Shown: positions 54,754 to 63,727, numbered from the stretch's first letter. The stretch: DNA of 64,000 bases from UKL13-3 sp964392775 (GCA_964392775.1 CAYMRD010000003.1:103325-167324), one strand, 5' to 3'. Translations and numbers: made by a program. The notes: generated by a model from the sequence alone, not told the origin.

Positions 54754-56874
54754 CTATTTTACCTGTGCATCCACACTCCAGAACATAAAGCTCCACAAAT
54801 CGGCTGCATCTTCAATCAGTTTGGCCGTTGGTTTTCCGGCTCCGTGTCCCGCCTTGCTGTCAATGCGAATCAATACCGGGTTGCCACCTTGTTTTTGTTT
54901 GGCTTGCAGCTCGGCAGCAAACTTAAAGCTGTGAGCCGGAACCACACGGTCATCATGGTCGGCTGTCATTATTAAGGTTGCCGGATAATTTACGCCCGCT
55001 TTTACATTGTGCAGCGGAGAGTATTTAATGAGGTAATCAAAGTCCTCTTTGTTATCGCTGCTGCCGTACTCAACAGCCCATCCCCAGCCAATGGTAAATT
55101 TGTGGTAACGCAACATATCCAGTACACCTACTTGCGGTAAAGCTACTTTAAACAACTCCGGGCGTTGGGTCATGCAAGCACCCACCAGCAAACCGCCATT
55201 GCTGCCACCCATGATTCCCAGCTTTGAAGATGAAGTGTATTTTTCGTGAATCAGGTATTCGGCTGCCGCGATGAAATCGTCAAATACGTTTTGCTTTTTA
55301 CCCAGCATACCCGCCTTGTGCCAGTCTTCGCCATACTCTCCGCCACCACGCAAACTTGCAATAACATATACTCCACCCTGTTCCAAAAACATAATGCGCG
55401 AAGCACTGAATGATGGGGTAAGTGAAATATTAAACCCTCCGTAACCATACAACATGGTTGGGTTGCTTCCATCCAGCTTAATTCCTTTTTTGTGCATGAT
55501 AAACATCGGCACTTTGGTTCCGTCTTTGGATGTATAAAACACCTGCTTGGTTTCAAACTCATCTGCATTAAATTTCACTTCCGTTTTGCGGAACAATTCC
55601 GATTTTCCTGTTGCTAAATCATAGCGGTAAATATCGCCCGGATTGGTAAAGGACGAGAAGGTATAGAATGTTTCAGTGTCTTCCTTTTTGCCGCTGATGC
55701 CGGATGCTGTTCCAATTCCGGGTAATTTGATTTCTTCTTTGTTGCTTCCGTCTGCATGTAAACGGAACAAACGCGTGCTGGCATCTTTAAGATAAGAGGC
55801 AAACAATTTTCCGTTCCAGTGCGAAACCCCTTCGAGCAAATCATAACTTTCGGGAATGATGGTTTTCCAGTTGCTTTCGGCAGCATTGTTCGGATCCACT
55901 TCAATGAGCTTGTATTTGGCGGCACCATTGTCGGTAGTTGCTAAAATTTTGTCGCCAATATTATCAACAATACTATAGTTGTTTGCAAATCCTTTGAACA
56001 GCGTTTTAAACTCCGTTTCGTTTTTACTCAGGTCTTTAATCAGGATTTCGTTTCCGCTGGTTCCTTCACTGATATTGATGAACATAAAACGTTCGTCTTC
56101 GGTGATTCCGGCATGGAAATAACGTAATGGATGAGTTTTATCTTCATACACCAGCACGTCCTTGCTTTGGGCTGTTCCGATAGTATGGTAATACATTTTC
56201 ATGTATTCGTTTTGGTTGCTGAAAGCTTTACCTTTTACAGGCTCATCATAACGGCTGTAATAAAATCCGTTTCCTTTCCAGGTAGCTCCGCTGAATTTTA
56301 CCCATTCAATTTTGTCGGATAGTTTTTGTTTGGTTGCCACATCCATCACAAAAATTTCGTTCCAGTCGCTGCCGCTTTGGGCTACACCCACGGCACATAA
56401 TTTATGGTCTTTGCTAAAGGTCAAACTGGCCAATGATGCCGTTCCATCTGCACTTAACGTATTCGGATCCAAAAACACTTCCGGTGTTCCGCTCAATCCT
56501 TTTTGGCGGTACAATACACTTTGGTTTTGAAGACCTTCGTTTTTGAAAAAATAATACCATTCGCCTTCTTTAAACGGACTTGAATATTTTGGATAGTCCC
56601 AGATCTCGGTCAAACGTTTTTTGATGCGCTCGCGGAATGGAATCTGAGCAAGGTATTTTTGTGTGACTGTATTTTCTTGTTTTACCCAAGCCTTAACATC
56701 AGTTGCGGTATCGTTTTCCAACCAGCGGTATGGGTCGGCAACCGTAGTTCCGAAATAAACATCTGTTACGTCTGTTCGTTTAGCCTGGGGATATTGCATA
56801 GAAGAAGATTTTTGTGCTTGAGCCTGAAAACCGACAAGAAGAGCGGTTGCCTGAATGATCAATGCTTTTTTCAT
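54754..56874 (-). CDS. Prolyl oligopeptidase (S9A), exported
   Basis: 706 residues from ATG 56874 (MKKALIIQATALLVGF, Ala-Gln cleavage). The ATG at 56916 lies upstream of the promoter at 56898 and is rejected. N-terminal seven-blade propeller domain (about residues 30-420) and C-terminal alpha/beta-hydrolase with nucleophile in GGSNGGLLVGA, acid in TADHDDRVVP and His in KAGHGAGK. It should cut Pro-containing peptides in the periplasm. Transcribed alone from a TATATTTG promoter. Confidence 0.94.
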   Translation of the reverse strand: MKKALIIQATALLVGFQAQAQKSSSMQYPQAKRTDVTDVYFGTTVADPYRWLENDTATDVKAWVKQENTVTQKYLAQIPFRERIKKRLTEIWDYPKYSSPFKEGEWYYFFKNEGLQNQSVLYRQKGLSGTPEVFLDPNTLSADGTASLASLTFSKDHKLCAVGVAQSGSDWNEIFVMDVATKQKLSDKIEWVKFSGATWKGNGFYYSRYDEPVKGKAFSNQNEYMKMYYHTIGTAQSKDVLVYEDKTHPLRYFHAGITEDERFMFINISEGTSGNEILIKDLSKNETEFKTLFKGFANNYSIVDNIGDKILATTDNGAAKYKLIEVDPNNAAESNWKTIIPESYDLLEGVSHWNGKLFASYLKDASTRLFRLHADGSNKEEIKLPGIGTASGISGKKEDTETFYTFSSFTNPGDIYRYDLATGKSELFRKTEVKFNADEFETKQVFYTSKDGTKVPMFIMHKKGIKLDGSNPTMLYGYGGFNISLTPSFSASRIMFLEQGGVYVIASLRGGGEYGEDWHKAGMLGKKQNVFDDFIAAAEYLIHEKYTSSSKLGIMGGSNGGLLVGACMTQRPELFKVALPQVGVLDMLRYHKFTIGWGWAVEYGSSDNKEDFDYLIKYSPLHNVKAGVNYPATLIMTADHDDRVVPAHSFKFAAELQAKQKQGGNPVLIRIDSKAGHGAGKPTAKLIEDAADLWSFMFWSVDAQVK

Positions 56875-56897
56875 AAATAATAGCGTTAAAAAGAAAT

Positions 56898-56905
56898 CAA
56901 ATATA
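56898..56905 (-). promoter_or_regulatory. -7 promoter element of the prolyl oligopeptidase gene
   Basis: Minus-strand TATATTTG (plus-strand CAAATATA at 56898-56905) matches TAnnTTTG, 23 nt before the chosen ATG. No -33 TTTG at the right distance. Confidence 0.6.
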
Positions 56906-56930
56906 GGCACCTGCACAAAAGGAATCGAAC

Positions 56931-57566
56931 CTACATGTAGGTATTTTGATTATCAGTGAGATGGCGCGTATTATTGGCATCTTTTAGTATAAACAACCCA
57001 TTTTGGTACGCAAGCTTATACAAGCACAAGTTGGTGTGCGTAAAATTTTCCATGCTTGCCAGCGGTTTATTCAGCATCAAACACAATAAACTCTTCATAG
57101 CGCGACCGTGCATACAGATCAAAACCTCTTTTTCGTGGGTGTTTGATAAGATATGATGCAGAACCGGTTGTTGTCGTTTTTGCATCTCAACCGGGTTTTC
57201 TCCGTTGTTTATTTTCGCTTCATAGTCGCCAGCATTCCAACGATGGATTAAATTCCAATAGGCTTCTTTTTGTTCGGGTGTTTGTTGTTTGCCTTCAAAA
57301 TCGCCCCAGCTTATTTCATTCAGTCCTGCCAGTGCTTCATGTTTAATACCCTTCTCAATAAATCCCGCCACACTTTGTTGCGACCGCTTTAATGCCGATG
57401 TATACACGGCTTCAAACGGATGGTCTTTGTATGCATCAAAAAAACGTGCCGCCTGTTGCTTGCCGGTTTCATTGAGTTCCATATCCACTCCGCTTCCCTG
57501 CACAATATTGAGCCGGTTGTACTCTGTTTCTCCGTGACGGATGATATAGAAATTTTTGATTGTCAT
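56931..57566 (-). CDS. Histidine phosphatase family protein
   Basis: 211 residues. The phosphoglycerate-mutase-like catalytic motif YIIRHGETEYN is at residues 8-18 (RHG 10-12); the second His is in ICMHGRAMKSLL. The fold fits fructose-bisphosphatase-like or cobC-type phosphatases; the substrate cannot be assigned. Its stop lies only 15 nt before the promoter zone of the downstream peptidase gene. Confidence 0.88.
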   Translation of the reverse strand: MTIKNFYIIRHGETEYNRLNIVQGSGVDMELNETGKQQAARFFDAYKDHPFEAVYTSALKRSQQSVAGFIEKGIKHEALAGLNEISWGDFEGKQQTPEQKEAYWNLIHRWNAGDYEAKINNGENPVEMQKRQQPVLHHILSNTHEKEVLICMHGRAMKSLLCLMLNKPLASMENFTHTNLCLYKLAYQNGLFILKDANNTRHLTDNQNTYM

Positions 57567-57738
57567 AAAAAGCCCTTTTTCATTGGTTTATCCTACTAAC
57601 CTGCAATTAACATTTTTCACTTAACATTTGGCAAAACATTTTGTATGTTAGACACTCTGAAAAACTTAGCAAAAAGAAAACATGAATCACATACAATCGC
57701 CCTCTTGCTTGTGCTTACCGAATAATATATTGCTTTAA

Positions 57739-59694
57739 ATGCCATTTGATAATACGGTTGCTCATATTTTATTAATTGATGACCATGAATCGGATTATCA
57801 TTCGGTACAGGATTTGTTTGCTCTTTTTTCAGTTAAATATGCTCTTACACGACTTCCCGCTAATCAGGAAACGATTGAACACCTCAGCGATCCGGCAACT
57901 ACATATCAATGTATTTTGTTAAAGGATCGGCTTGATTCAGGTAATAGTCTGCATTTTTTGAAAGAATGTAAAAAGCGTGAAGTGCTTACACCCATAACCA
58001 TTCTCACCACACATAATAATGATGTACGCAGGGCATTGGTGCTGATTAAAAACGGGGCATTTGATTATGTTCCACCGGCTGACTTAACAGTGCATAAGCT
58101 TTCCGCTTTGATTGTTCGTTCGAGTCGTTTTTATCAAACAGAAATTGAAAAACAAAACGCACTTAAAGACAGCAAAGCAATTGCTTTAAAATTAATGGGC
58201 CTGATCAATAGCAGCAGCTATAGTATTTTTGCCATTGATAAAGACTTTAACTACATCGCGTTTAACCAGGCACATTTTGAAGCGGTTAAAAACACCGGAG
58301 GCATTGAGATTAAAGTTGGGGCGAATGTTTTTGAAACATTACCGGATCTTTCATCCAAAGTAAAAGATGATTATATCCTTCCCTTTTCGGGTCAGCGAAC
58401 GCAGGGTATTCATAAATCACTTAGCGGAAGTTTATACGAAACAACCTACAACCCTTTGTTTGACGAACAAGGGAATGTTACCGGAGTGGCTGTTTTTACG
58501 ATGGATGCTACACACAGGTTTGTGGCTCAAAATGAACTCCTTCAGGCCAAGCAGGCTGCCGAGCTGGCAGCAAAGGCTAAATCGGACTTTCTCTCCAATA
58601 TGAGCCATGAAATCCGTACACCCCTTAATGCCATTATCGGCATGTCGGGGTTAATGTTGGAAAAAGAGATGTCGCCTGATAATTTAGCATCCCTTTATTC
58701 CATCAAATATTCTGCTGATAACCTGCTGGTGATTCTTAATGACATCCTGGATTTCAGTAAAATTGAAGCGGGCAAAATTACGTTCGAGCATGTTGATTTT
58801 TACCTTCACAACATGCTTCAGGAATTACAAAAAACATTTGCCCATAAAGCACAAGAAAAAAATATTTCATTGGATCTCGAAATTCAACCGGATGTTCCCA
58901 ATATGCTTAAAGGCGACCCCTATCGGCTGAATCAAATCCTGTTTAACCTTGTTGGTAATGCTATTAAGTTTACGCATAAAGGTTTTGTGAAAATTATTGT
59001 GAGCGCGTATTTTCAACCGAATCAATCTGTTGAAATCTTATTAGAGGTAACGGATTCAGGCATTGGAATCCCGAATGATAAGATTCATAGCATATTCGAT
59101 AGTTTTTCTCAGGCATACACTGATACCACCCGTAAATTTGGTGGTACCGGATTGGGGCTGGCTATCACCAAAAATCTTACCGAGCTGCAAAATGGAACCA
59201 TATCTATTACCAGCAAAGTCAATCAGGGATCTACTTTTTCAGTAAAAATTCCTTATGAATTGAGTGACAACCAGATCCATAAAACCAAAGAAAAGACAAC
59301 TAAGCCGGGAAAAGATCTGGATCAGACCCGGGTGTTATTGGTTGAAGACAATCCCCTGAATCAATTGGTCGTAAAAAAATACCTGACCCACTGGAATGCC
59401 AGTGTCACTATTGCCAATAATGGCAAGGAGGCGATAGACCTTATGACGAAACAATCATTTGATGTGGTATTGATGGACCTGCAAATGCCGGAGATGAGCG
59501 GGTATGATGCAACAGCTTTTATACGGTCAGAATCGACAACCGTACTCAATCCAATGATTCCAATAATTGCCTTAACAGCCGATGCGTTTGCCGAAACCAA
59601 ACGCAAGGTTTTAGAAACAGGCATGAATGATTTTGTAACCAAACCTTTTGATCAGGATGAGTTGTACCTGAAAATTGTGAAACAATTGATGTAA
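57739..59694 (+). CDS. Hybrid sensor histidine kinase with degenerate N-terminal receiver
   Basis: 651 residues, no membrane helices. N-terminal receiver-like domain (about residues 8-135) with the acidic pair Asp14-Asp15, but the phospho-acceptor position reads ILLKDRL (Lys62-Asp63), so it may not be phosphorylated. A PAS domain (about 145-265), HisKA with His290 in SNMSHEIRTPLN, HATPase (NQILFNLVGNAIKFT, FGGTGLGLAITKNL) and a C-terminal receiver with Asp580 (LMDLQMP) and Lys635 follow. A cytoplasmic hybrid kinase. No cognate output protein adjoins. Confidence 0.92.
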   Translation: MPFDNTVAHILLIDDHESDYHSVQDLFALFSVKYALTRLPANQETIEHLSDPATTYQCILLKDRLDSGNSLHFLKECKKREVLTPITILTTHNNDVRRALVLIKNGAFDYVPPADLTVHKLSALIVRSSRFYQTEIEKQNALKDSKAIALKLMGLINSSSYSIFAIDKDFNYIAFNQAHFEAVKNTGGIEIKVGANVFETLPDLSSKVKDDYILPFSGQRTQGIHKSLSGSLYETTYNPLFDEQGNVTGVAVFTMDATHRFVAQNELLQAKQAAELAAKAKSDFLSNMSHEIRTPLNAIIGMSGLMLEKEMSPDNLASLYSIKYSADNLLVILNDILDFSKIEAGKITFEHVDFYLHNMLQELQKTFAHKAQEKNISLDLEIQPDVPNMLKGDPYRLNQILFNLVGNAIKFTHKGFVKIIVSAYFQPNQSVEILLEVTDSGIGIPNDKIHSIFDSFSQAYTDTTRKFGGTGLGLAITKNLTELQNGTISITSKVNQGSTFSVKIPYELSDNQIHKTKEKTTKPGKDLDQTRVLLVEDNPLNQLVVKKYLTHWNASVTIANNGKEAIDLMTKQSFDVVLMDLQMPEMSGYDATAFIRSESTTVLNPMIPIIALTADAFAETKRKVLETGMNDFVTKPFDQDELYLKIVKQLM

Positions 59695-59704
59695 AGGAAA
59701 AACG

Positions 59705-59712
59705 TATGTTTG
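59705..59712 (+). promoter_or_regulatory. -7 promoter element of the thioesterase-menF pair
   Basis: TATGTTTG matches TAnnTTTG and lies 6 nt before the ATG at 59719, implying a leaderless or very short leader mRNA. Confidence 0.6.
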
Positions 59713-59718
59713 CATCCC

Positions 59719-60189
59719 ATGAGCATTTTTATTGGAGATATCAATCTCGAAAAGATTAACAACCGCAACAAAAACACCTTGTGTGAGTGGATTGGGATGG
59801 AGGTAACAGAGTATGGCGAAGATTACCTGAAGGCCCGCATGCCTGTTGACCATCGCACGGTTCAACCTCTTCGTATTGTAAATGGTGGCGCCTATTGTGT
59901 ACTGGCCGAAAGCTTGGGAAGCACTGCTGCCAATATGTGCCTCGACCGCGACCAATATGTTGCTGTTGGATTAGACATTAACGCCAATCATATTCGCTCG
60001 GCACACGAGGGTGATGGAGGTTCATTTGTATATGGAGTAGCCAAGCCCATCCATTTGGGTCGCACCACACAAATCTGGGAAATACGTATTACCGATGAGC
60101 AGGATAAACTCTGCTGCATCAGCCGCCTCACCATGGCAGTTATAGAACGCAACAAAGATGGACGCAACTTCAATCCGCCAAAAATTTAA
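59719..60189 (+). CDS. Hotdog-fold thioesterase, likely DHNA-CoA thioesterase
   Basis: 156 residues from ATG 59719; the TTG at 59710 overlaps the promoter. PaaI/YdiI-type hotdog fold: NTLCEWIGMEVTEYGEDYL, HRTVQPLRIVNGGAYCVLAES (catalytic acid in the ...AES helix) and ANHIRSAHEGDG. The next gene is menF and overlaps by 32 nt, so hydrolysis of 1,4-dihydroxy-2-naphthoyl-CoA in menaquinone synthesis (MenI role) is the best guess, by context. Biochemical role unproven. Confidence 0.82.
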   Translation: MSIFIGDINLEKINNRNKNTLCEWIGMEVTEYGEDYLKARMPVDHRTVQPLRIVNGGAYCVLAESLGSTAANMCLDRDQYVAVGLDINANHIRSAHEGDGGSFVYGVAKPIHLGRTTQIWEIRITDEQDKLCCISRLTMAVIERNKDGRNFNPPKI

Positions 60190-61252
60190 CCAAGCCGCAG
60201 CCAACGGATACAGCTTTGCCGCTGTACGTTTGCCGGGCACTTCAAGCATTCATTTTTTATATAGCAAACAACAACCTGTACTGCAACCGGTGAAGATGCT
60301 TACCGAAGGACCTGCACAGTTTGTATGTTCGCCTTATGGAGCCGGTAATCTGGCTTATTTGCTACAAGCTGATAGGTATTACGAAAACGACAAACTTGTT
60401 TCGGGAGAAGCACTTGAGCCGGTAGAAACTGTACATACATTTGCCTTGCCTGCAACGCTCACCAACTTTGAGGCCGACCAGACTTTCTACAAAAGTTATG
60501 TGCAACAAGGTATAACGGCCATTGGCAAACATAAGTTTGACAAGATGGTGGCCGCGCGAAGCGCGGCCATAGCTTTACCCGGAAACTTTGACCCGGCAGA
60601 CTTTTTTACCCGGCTCACCGAAACCTATCCCGATGCCTGCGTATACTTTTTTCACCTGCCTCAATCGGGCAGTTGGTGCGGGGCCACACCCGAAAAATTG
60701 CTCACCGTACAAAAAGGACTGCTCGAAACAGTAGCACTGGCCGGCACACTTCCGGCAGGTTCGGATGCTACCTGGACCGACAAAGAATACGATGAACAAA
60801 ACATGACGGAGTTTTTCATCGAAGATACTTTTGCCAATCTCAAATTATCGGGCATTCGCAAAACAGAAGTGGAAACCATTGAAGCCGGTTCGCTTAAACA
60901 TTTACGCTCCACCATCAGTTGGAAACCTAAACCCGAAGTCTTACTGCAAAAATTTCACAAGCTGCTGGCTGCAATCAATCCAACCCCGGCCGTATGCGGC
61001 TTGCCGCAGTTTGAAGCATCTTTGTTTATCTCCCAAAACGAACAACTGGAGCGCAGGTTTTACAGTGGCTTTATTGGTTTAATGAAACCAAAGGAAACCC
61101 ATTTGTATGTAAACTTACGTTGCATGGAATTAGGCAAAGACAAGGCGTTGTTGTATGCAGGAGCCGGTATTACCGAAGACTCGAACCCTGAAGCCGAATG
61201 GAATGAAACCCAAAGGAAGATGGATGTGCTGGGGTTATTAGTGAAGGGTTGA
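60158..61252 (+). CDS. menF: Isochorismate synthase / chorismate-binding enzyme
   Basis: 364 residues, shorter than E. coli MenF, as usual in Bacteroidota. The chorismate-binding domain shows GSWCGATPEKLLTV, LAGTLPAGSDATWTDKEYDEQ, and the C-terminal RFYSGFIGLM and LYVNLRCMEL, then YAGAGITEDSNPEAEWNETQ with the metal-binding Glu. It should convert chorismate to isochorismate for menaquinone. The 32-nt overlap with the thioesterase gene suggests translational coupling. menD is not visible downstream; instead a repeat-rich spacer follows. Confidence 0.9.
   Translation: MDATSIRQKFNQAAANGYSFAAVRLPGTSSIHFLYSKQQPVLQPVKMLTEGPAQFVCSPYGAGNLAYLLQADRYYENDKLVSGEALEPVETVHTFALPATLTNFEADQTFYKSYVQQGITAIGKHKFDKMVAARSAAIALPGNFDPADFFTRLTETYPDACVYFFHLPQSGSWCGATPEKLLTVQKGLLETVALAGTLPAGSDATWTDKEYDEQNMTEFFIEDTFANLKLSGIRKTEVETIEAGSLKHLRSTISWKPKPEVLLQKFHKLLAAINPTPAVCGLPQFEASLFISQNEQLERRFYSGFIGLMKPKETHLYVNLRCMELGKDKALLYAGAGITEDSNPEAEWNETQRKMDVLGLLVKG
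60549..60569. repeat. GC-rich perfect hairpin inside menF
   Basis: TGGCCGCGC (60549-60557) and GCGCGGCCA (60561-60569) around the loop GAA. It encodes VAARSAA in frame. Much more GC-rich than the surrounding gene and resembles a REP-type palindrome. Confidence 0.65.
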
Positions 61253-61690
61253 TTGGTTCTTCAATATTCGAGATTCTTCCTTGCTCACTGTTTAAGATGG
61301 TTTAGGATTTGTTGGGGATGGTTAAACCCAGCGAACATCTCGCCTTCCTCGTGGTCTTTGTAGTTAAATTCAATAGGTTATGTATTAATGTAATGTTGTT
61401 GGTAGTCACTTCGAGTAGGCTGCAAGCCGTATCGAGAAGTGTTTGGTCTCGATACGCAATGCTCTACAAATCCTCAGCAATTGCTACTCGACCGGACTGA
61501 TTGCTAAAAAACAACACTTTACTAATACATAACAATTCAATATTACTTCGCCCGTATTGAACATGGCTTCGACTCCGCTCAGCCAACAGTTCTTTCCAAT
61601 CTTATTTTCGAATTTTGAATTTCATTATTCGAATTTATTTTTTCCTCTTTGCCTGTTTTCCTTTTTGCATACTGCCTACTTCCCCATTGC
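61253..61690. repeat. Repeat-filled spacer between menF and rsmI
   Basis: 438 bp with no credible gene. It holds a nested inverted repeat (CGTATCGAGA 61428-61437 with TCTCGATACG 61447-61456; TCGAGTAG 61411-61418 with CTACTCGA 61484-61491), an AATTTTGAATTTC/ATTCGAATT block (about 61600-61635), and runs of TTGCCTACTTCC/TTGCTTACTCCC type leading into the end of rsmI. Confidence 0.65.
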
Positions 61691-62407
61691 TTACTCTCCC
61701 AATTGCCTACCCTCTTCCTTGCCTACTTTTTCCTTTTTCCTCCCGTCAATCACCATTACAATTTCGCCTTTTACAGGTTTGGCTTCAAAATGGGCAATGA
61801 GTTCATCAACGGTTCCATTCACGGTTTCTTCAAACATCTTCGTCAGCTCACGTGAAACCGATGCCTGCCTCTCTCCCCCAAAAAATTCTTTCAGTTGGTT
61901 TAAACATTTAAGCAACCGGTGTGGCGATTCGTAAATGATAATGGTTCGTTCTTCCTCGGCCAGTTTTTTAAGCATGGTTTGCCTGCCTTTTTTCTCCGGT
62001 AAAAATCCTTCAAAACAAAAGCTGTCGCTGGGCAATCCACTCTTTACCAATGCCGGAACAAATGCCGTAGCACCCGGCAAACATTCGATTGCAATATCGT
62101 TTCGCAAACACTCCCGCACCAGCAAAAATCCGGGATCGCTGATGGCAGGCGTACCCGCATCACTCACCAAAGCCAGGTTTTTGCCATTGGCCAGCATGGT
62201 TATAAACCGCTGCAATTCCCTGTGTTCATTGTGCATGTGATAAGGAATCAACGTTTTGTCTATCTCATAATGTTTGAGCAGCTTGATACTTTGGCGGGTA
62301 TCCTCAGCCAAAATTGCATCAACTTCTTTGAGTACACGCAAGGCCCTGAGGGTAATATCCTCAAGGTTTCCAATGGGGGTGGGAACCAAATATAGTTTGC
62401 CTGACAT
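61691..62407 (-). CDS. rsmI: 16S rRNA (cytidine1402-2'-O)-methyltransferase
   Basis: 238 residues. Tetrapyrrole-methylase fold with LYLVPTPIGNLEDITLRAL at the start, ILAEDTRQSIKLLKHY, ALVSDAGTPAISDPGFLLV and CLPGATAFVPALVKSGLP, IIYESPHRLLKCL. It methylates C1402 of 16S rRNA in the P site. The last about 17 residues (KKEKVGKEEGRQLGE) are Lys/Glu/Gly-rich and encoded by the simple-sequence tract at 61691-61740, so the natural C-terminus was probably altered by repeat DNA. Confidence 0.94.
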   Translation of the reverse strand: MSGKLYLVPTPIGNLEDITLRALRVLKEVDAILAEDTRQSIKLLKHYEIDKTLIPYHMHNEHRELQRFITMLANGKNLALVSDAGTPAISDPGFLLVRECLRNDIAIECLPGATAFVPALVKSGLPSDSFCFEGFLPEKKGRQTMLKKLAEEERTIIIYESPHRLLKCLNQLKEFFGGERQASVSRELTKMFEETVNGTVDELIAHFEAKPVKGEIVMVIDGRKKEKVGKEEGRQLGE

Positions 62408-62603
62408 GCCTGCGAATGTATGGAAAGTCCACAGCTTTTCATTGTTGCCAGGCCCAGGGCAAAGATCGCCTCCGGGTTACATAACCTGCTGAATACTTTA
62501 TACTCACCGTAAAACCATATTAACACAATCAACATAATTAACATTCCCCCATTTGTTTTACAGTTTAAATTTTTAATTTGCACCCTCTAAAACAAGACTT
62601 ATT

Positions 62604-62984
62604 ATGAATTTTCCTGAAACACTGGTGTACACCAAAGATCACGAATGGGTTCGCGTAGAAGGCGATACAGCTTTTGTAGGTATTACTGATTTTGCTCAAC
62701 ACGAGTTGGGTGATATCGTTTACGTTGACATCAATACTGTTGGCAAAACAGTTGCCCAGCACGATGTATTCGGAACGGTTGAGGCGGTTAAAACCGTGTC
62801 GGACCTGTTTATGCCCGTAAGTGGTGAGGTATTGGAAGTGAACAGCCAGTTGGATGGTGCTCCCGAATTGGTAAACAGCGATCCATACGGTAACGGATGG
62901 ATGGTAAAAGTAAAAATGACCAATCCTTCGGAAGCAGGTACACTGATGAATGCTGCCGATTACAAAACCCTGATTAACGCTTAA
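62604..62984 (+). CDS. gcvH: Glycine cleavage system H protein
   Basis: 126 residues, full length. The lipoyl-lysine is Lys63 in FGTVEAVKTVSDLFMPVSGE. The protein carries the aminomethyl group between the P and T proteins of the glycine cleavage complex, which are not in the window. A TTTTTAATTTG stretch before the start is promoter-like with imperfect spacing. Ends in an intrinsic terminator. Confidence 0.96.
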   Translation: MNFPETLVYTKDHEWVRVEGDTAFVGITDFAQHELGDIVYVDINTVGKTVAQHDVFGTVEAVKTVSDLFMPVSGEVLEVNSQLDGAPELVNSDPYGNGWMVKVKMTNPSEAGTLMNAADYKTLINA

Positions 62985-63005
62985 TATCTAACTTAATTTA
63001 ATACG

Positions 63006-63036
63006 AAAGAGGAGCTGCCCACAGTTCCTCTTTTTT
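63006..63036 (+). terminator. Intrinsic terminator after gcvH
   Basis: A 12-bp stem with one G-U, AAAGAGGAGCTG (63006-63017) / CAGTTCCTCTTT (63022-63033), loop CCCA, T-run to 63036. It starts 22 nt after the stop codon. Confidence 0.85.
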
Positions 63037-63045
63037 ATTTATATC

Positions 63046-63177
63046 AGGATATTGTCATATCCTCCGCTCACCCAACCCTAAAGGGAATTCCGCGCACAAG
63101 TCTTTTAGAAAGTGTGCGGTTGGTCCTCGTCAGGGGCAGGGGTGCGCGATGGGAAGTTGACACCTTCCCGATAGTCA
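63046..63177. repeat. Dispersed repeat, full-length copy
   Basis: It contains the phrases CACCCAACCCTAAA, CACAAGTCTTTTAGAAAGTG, GCGGTTGGTCC, CAGGGGCAGGGGTGCGCG and the end AAGTTGACACCTTCCCGATA. Its reverse complement matches 46951-47057, and its right end matches the ends of the 39402 insertion. A central hairpin GCGCACA...TGTGCGG is likely. Confidence 0.85.
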
Positions 63178-63193
63178 GTTTTATTTAATCCGT

Positions 63194-63727
63194 ATGCACA
63201 AACTTATTTTAGCTCTTTGTTTTTTTATTGGCCTTTCCGTTCATGCCCAACAAATTTTCCCTGACCTGCATTGCGAAACGCTGGCAGATAAACCCCTTAT
63301 TATTCCTGCTGATGTAAAAGGAAAACAAACTGTGGTATGTTTGGCGATGTCGCCCAAAGCCGAAAAAATGTTACGCAACTGGAACAATCCGCTTTACAAT
63401 TCACTCGTTGGACCCGGCATGGGCGGATTAATGGGCGGACGAATGTATGATGTAAACCTGTGTTTTGTGGGTATGCTCAAGGGCATTGCCAAACTGGGAC
63501 TGAATGAGGCTAAAAAACAATCGAAGAAGGAAATATCGCCCAAACAATACAGCTATTTTATGGTGAGTGATGATGATGTGAAAGCACTTATGAAAGAGCT
63601 GAACATTACCGATGTAAAAGAGCCGCACTTTTTCATTCTGGATGCAGACGGGCATATCAGCTACCACACGCAAGGCGAATACAGTGATGCAAAACTGAAT
63701 ACCCTGACAGAGAAATTATTGCAATAA
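63194..63727 (+). CDS. Exported thioredoxin-fold-like protein
   Basis: 177 residues with a signal peptide (MHKLILALCFFIGLSVHAQ). ADVKGKQTVVCLAMSPKAEK and FFILDADGHISYHTQGEYSD resemble the first and last strands of a thioredoxin-like fold, but the CXXC active site is absent (LAMSPKAE in its place). A Gly/Met-rich loop (GPGMGGLMGGRM, about residues 76-87) lies between. Probably periplasmic; perhaps a structural relative such as ATP10-like proteins. Function unknown. Confidence 0.7.
   Translation: MHKLILALCFFIGLSVHAQQIFPDLHCETLADKPLIIPADVKGKQTVVCLAMSPKAEKMLRNWNNPLYNSLVGPGMGGLMGGRMYDVNLCFVGMLKGIAKLGLNEAKKQSKKEISPKQYSYFMVSDDDVKALMKELNITDVKEPHFFILDADGHISYHTQGEYSDAKLNTLTEKLLQ

Noticed and set aside
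56915..56940. tRNA-like fragment (GGTTCGATTCC on the minus strand)
   Set aside because: Only a T-loop-like string is present; acceptor, D and anticodon arms cannot be formed.
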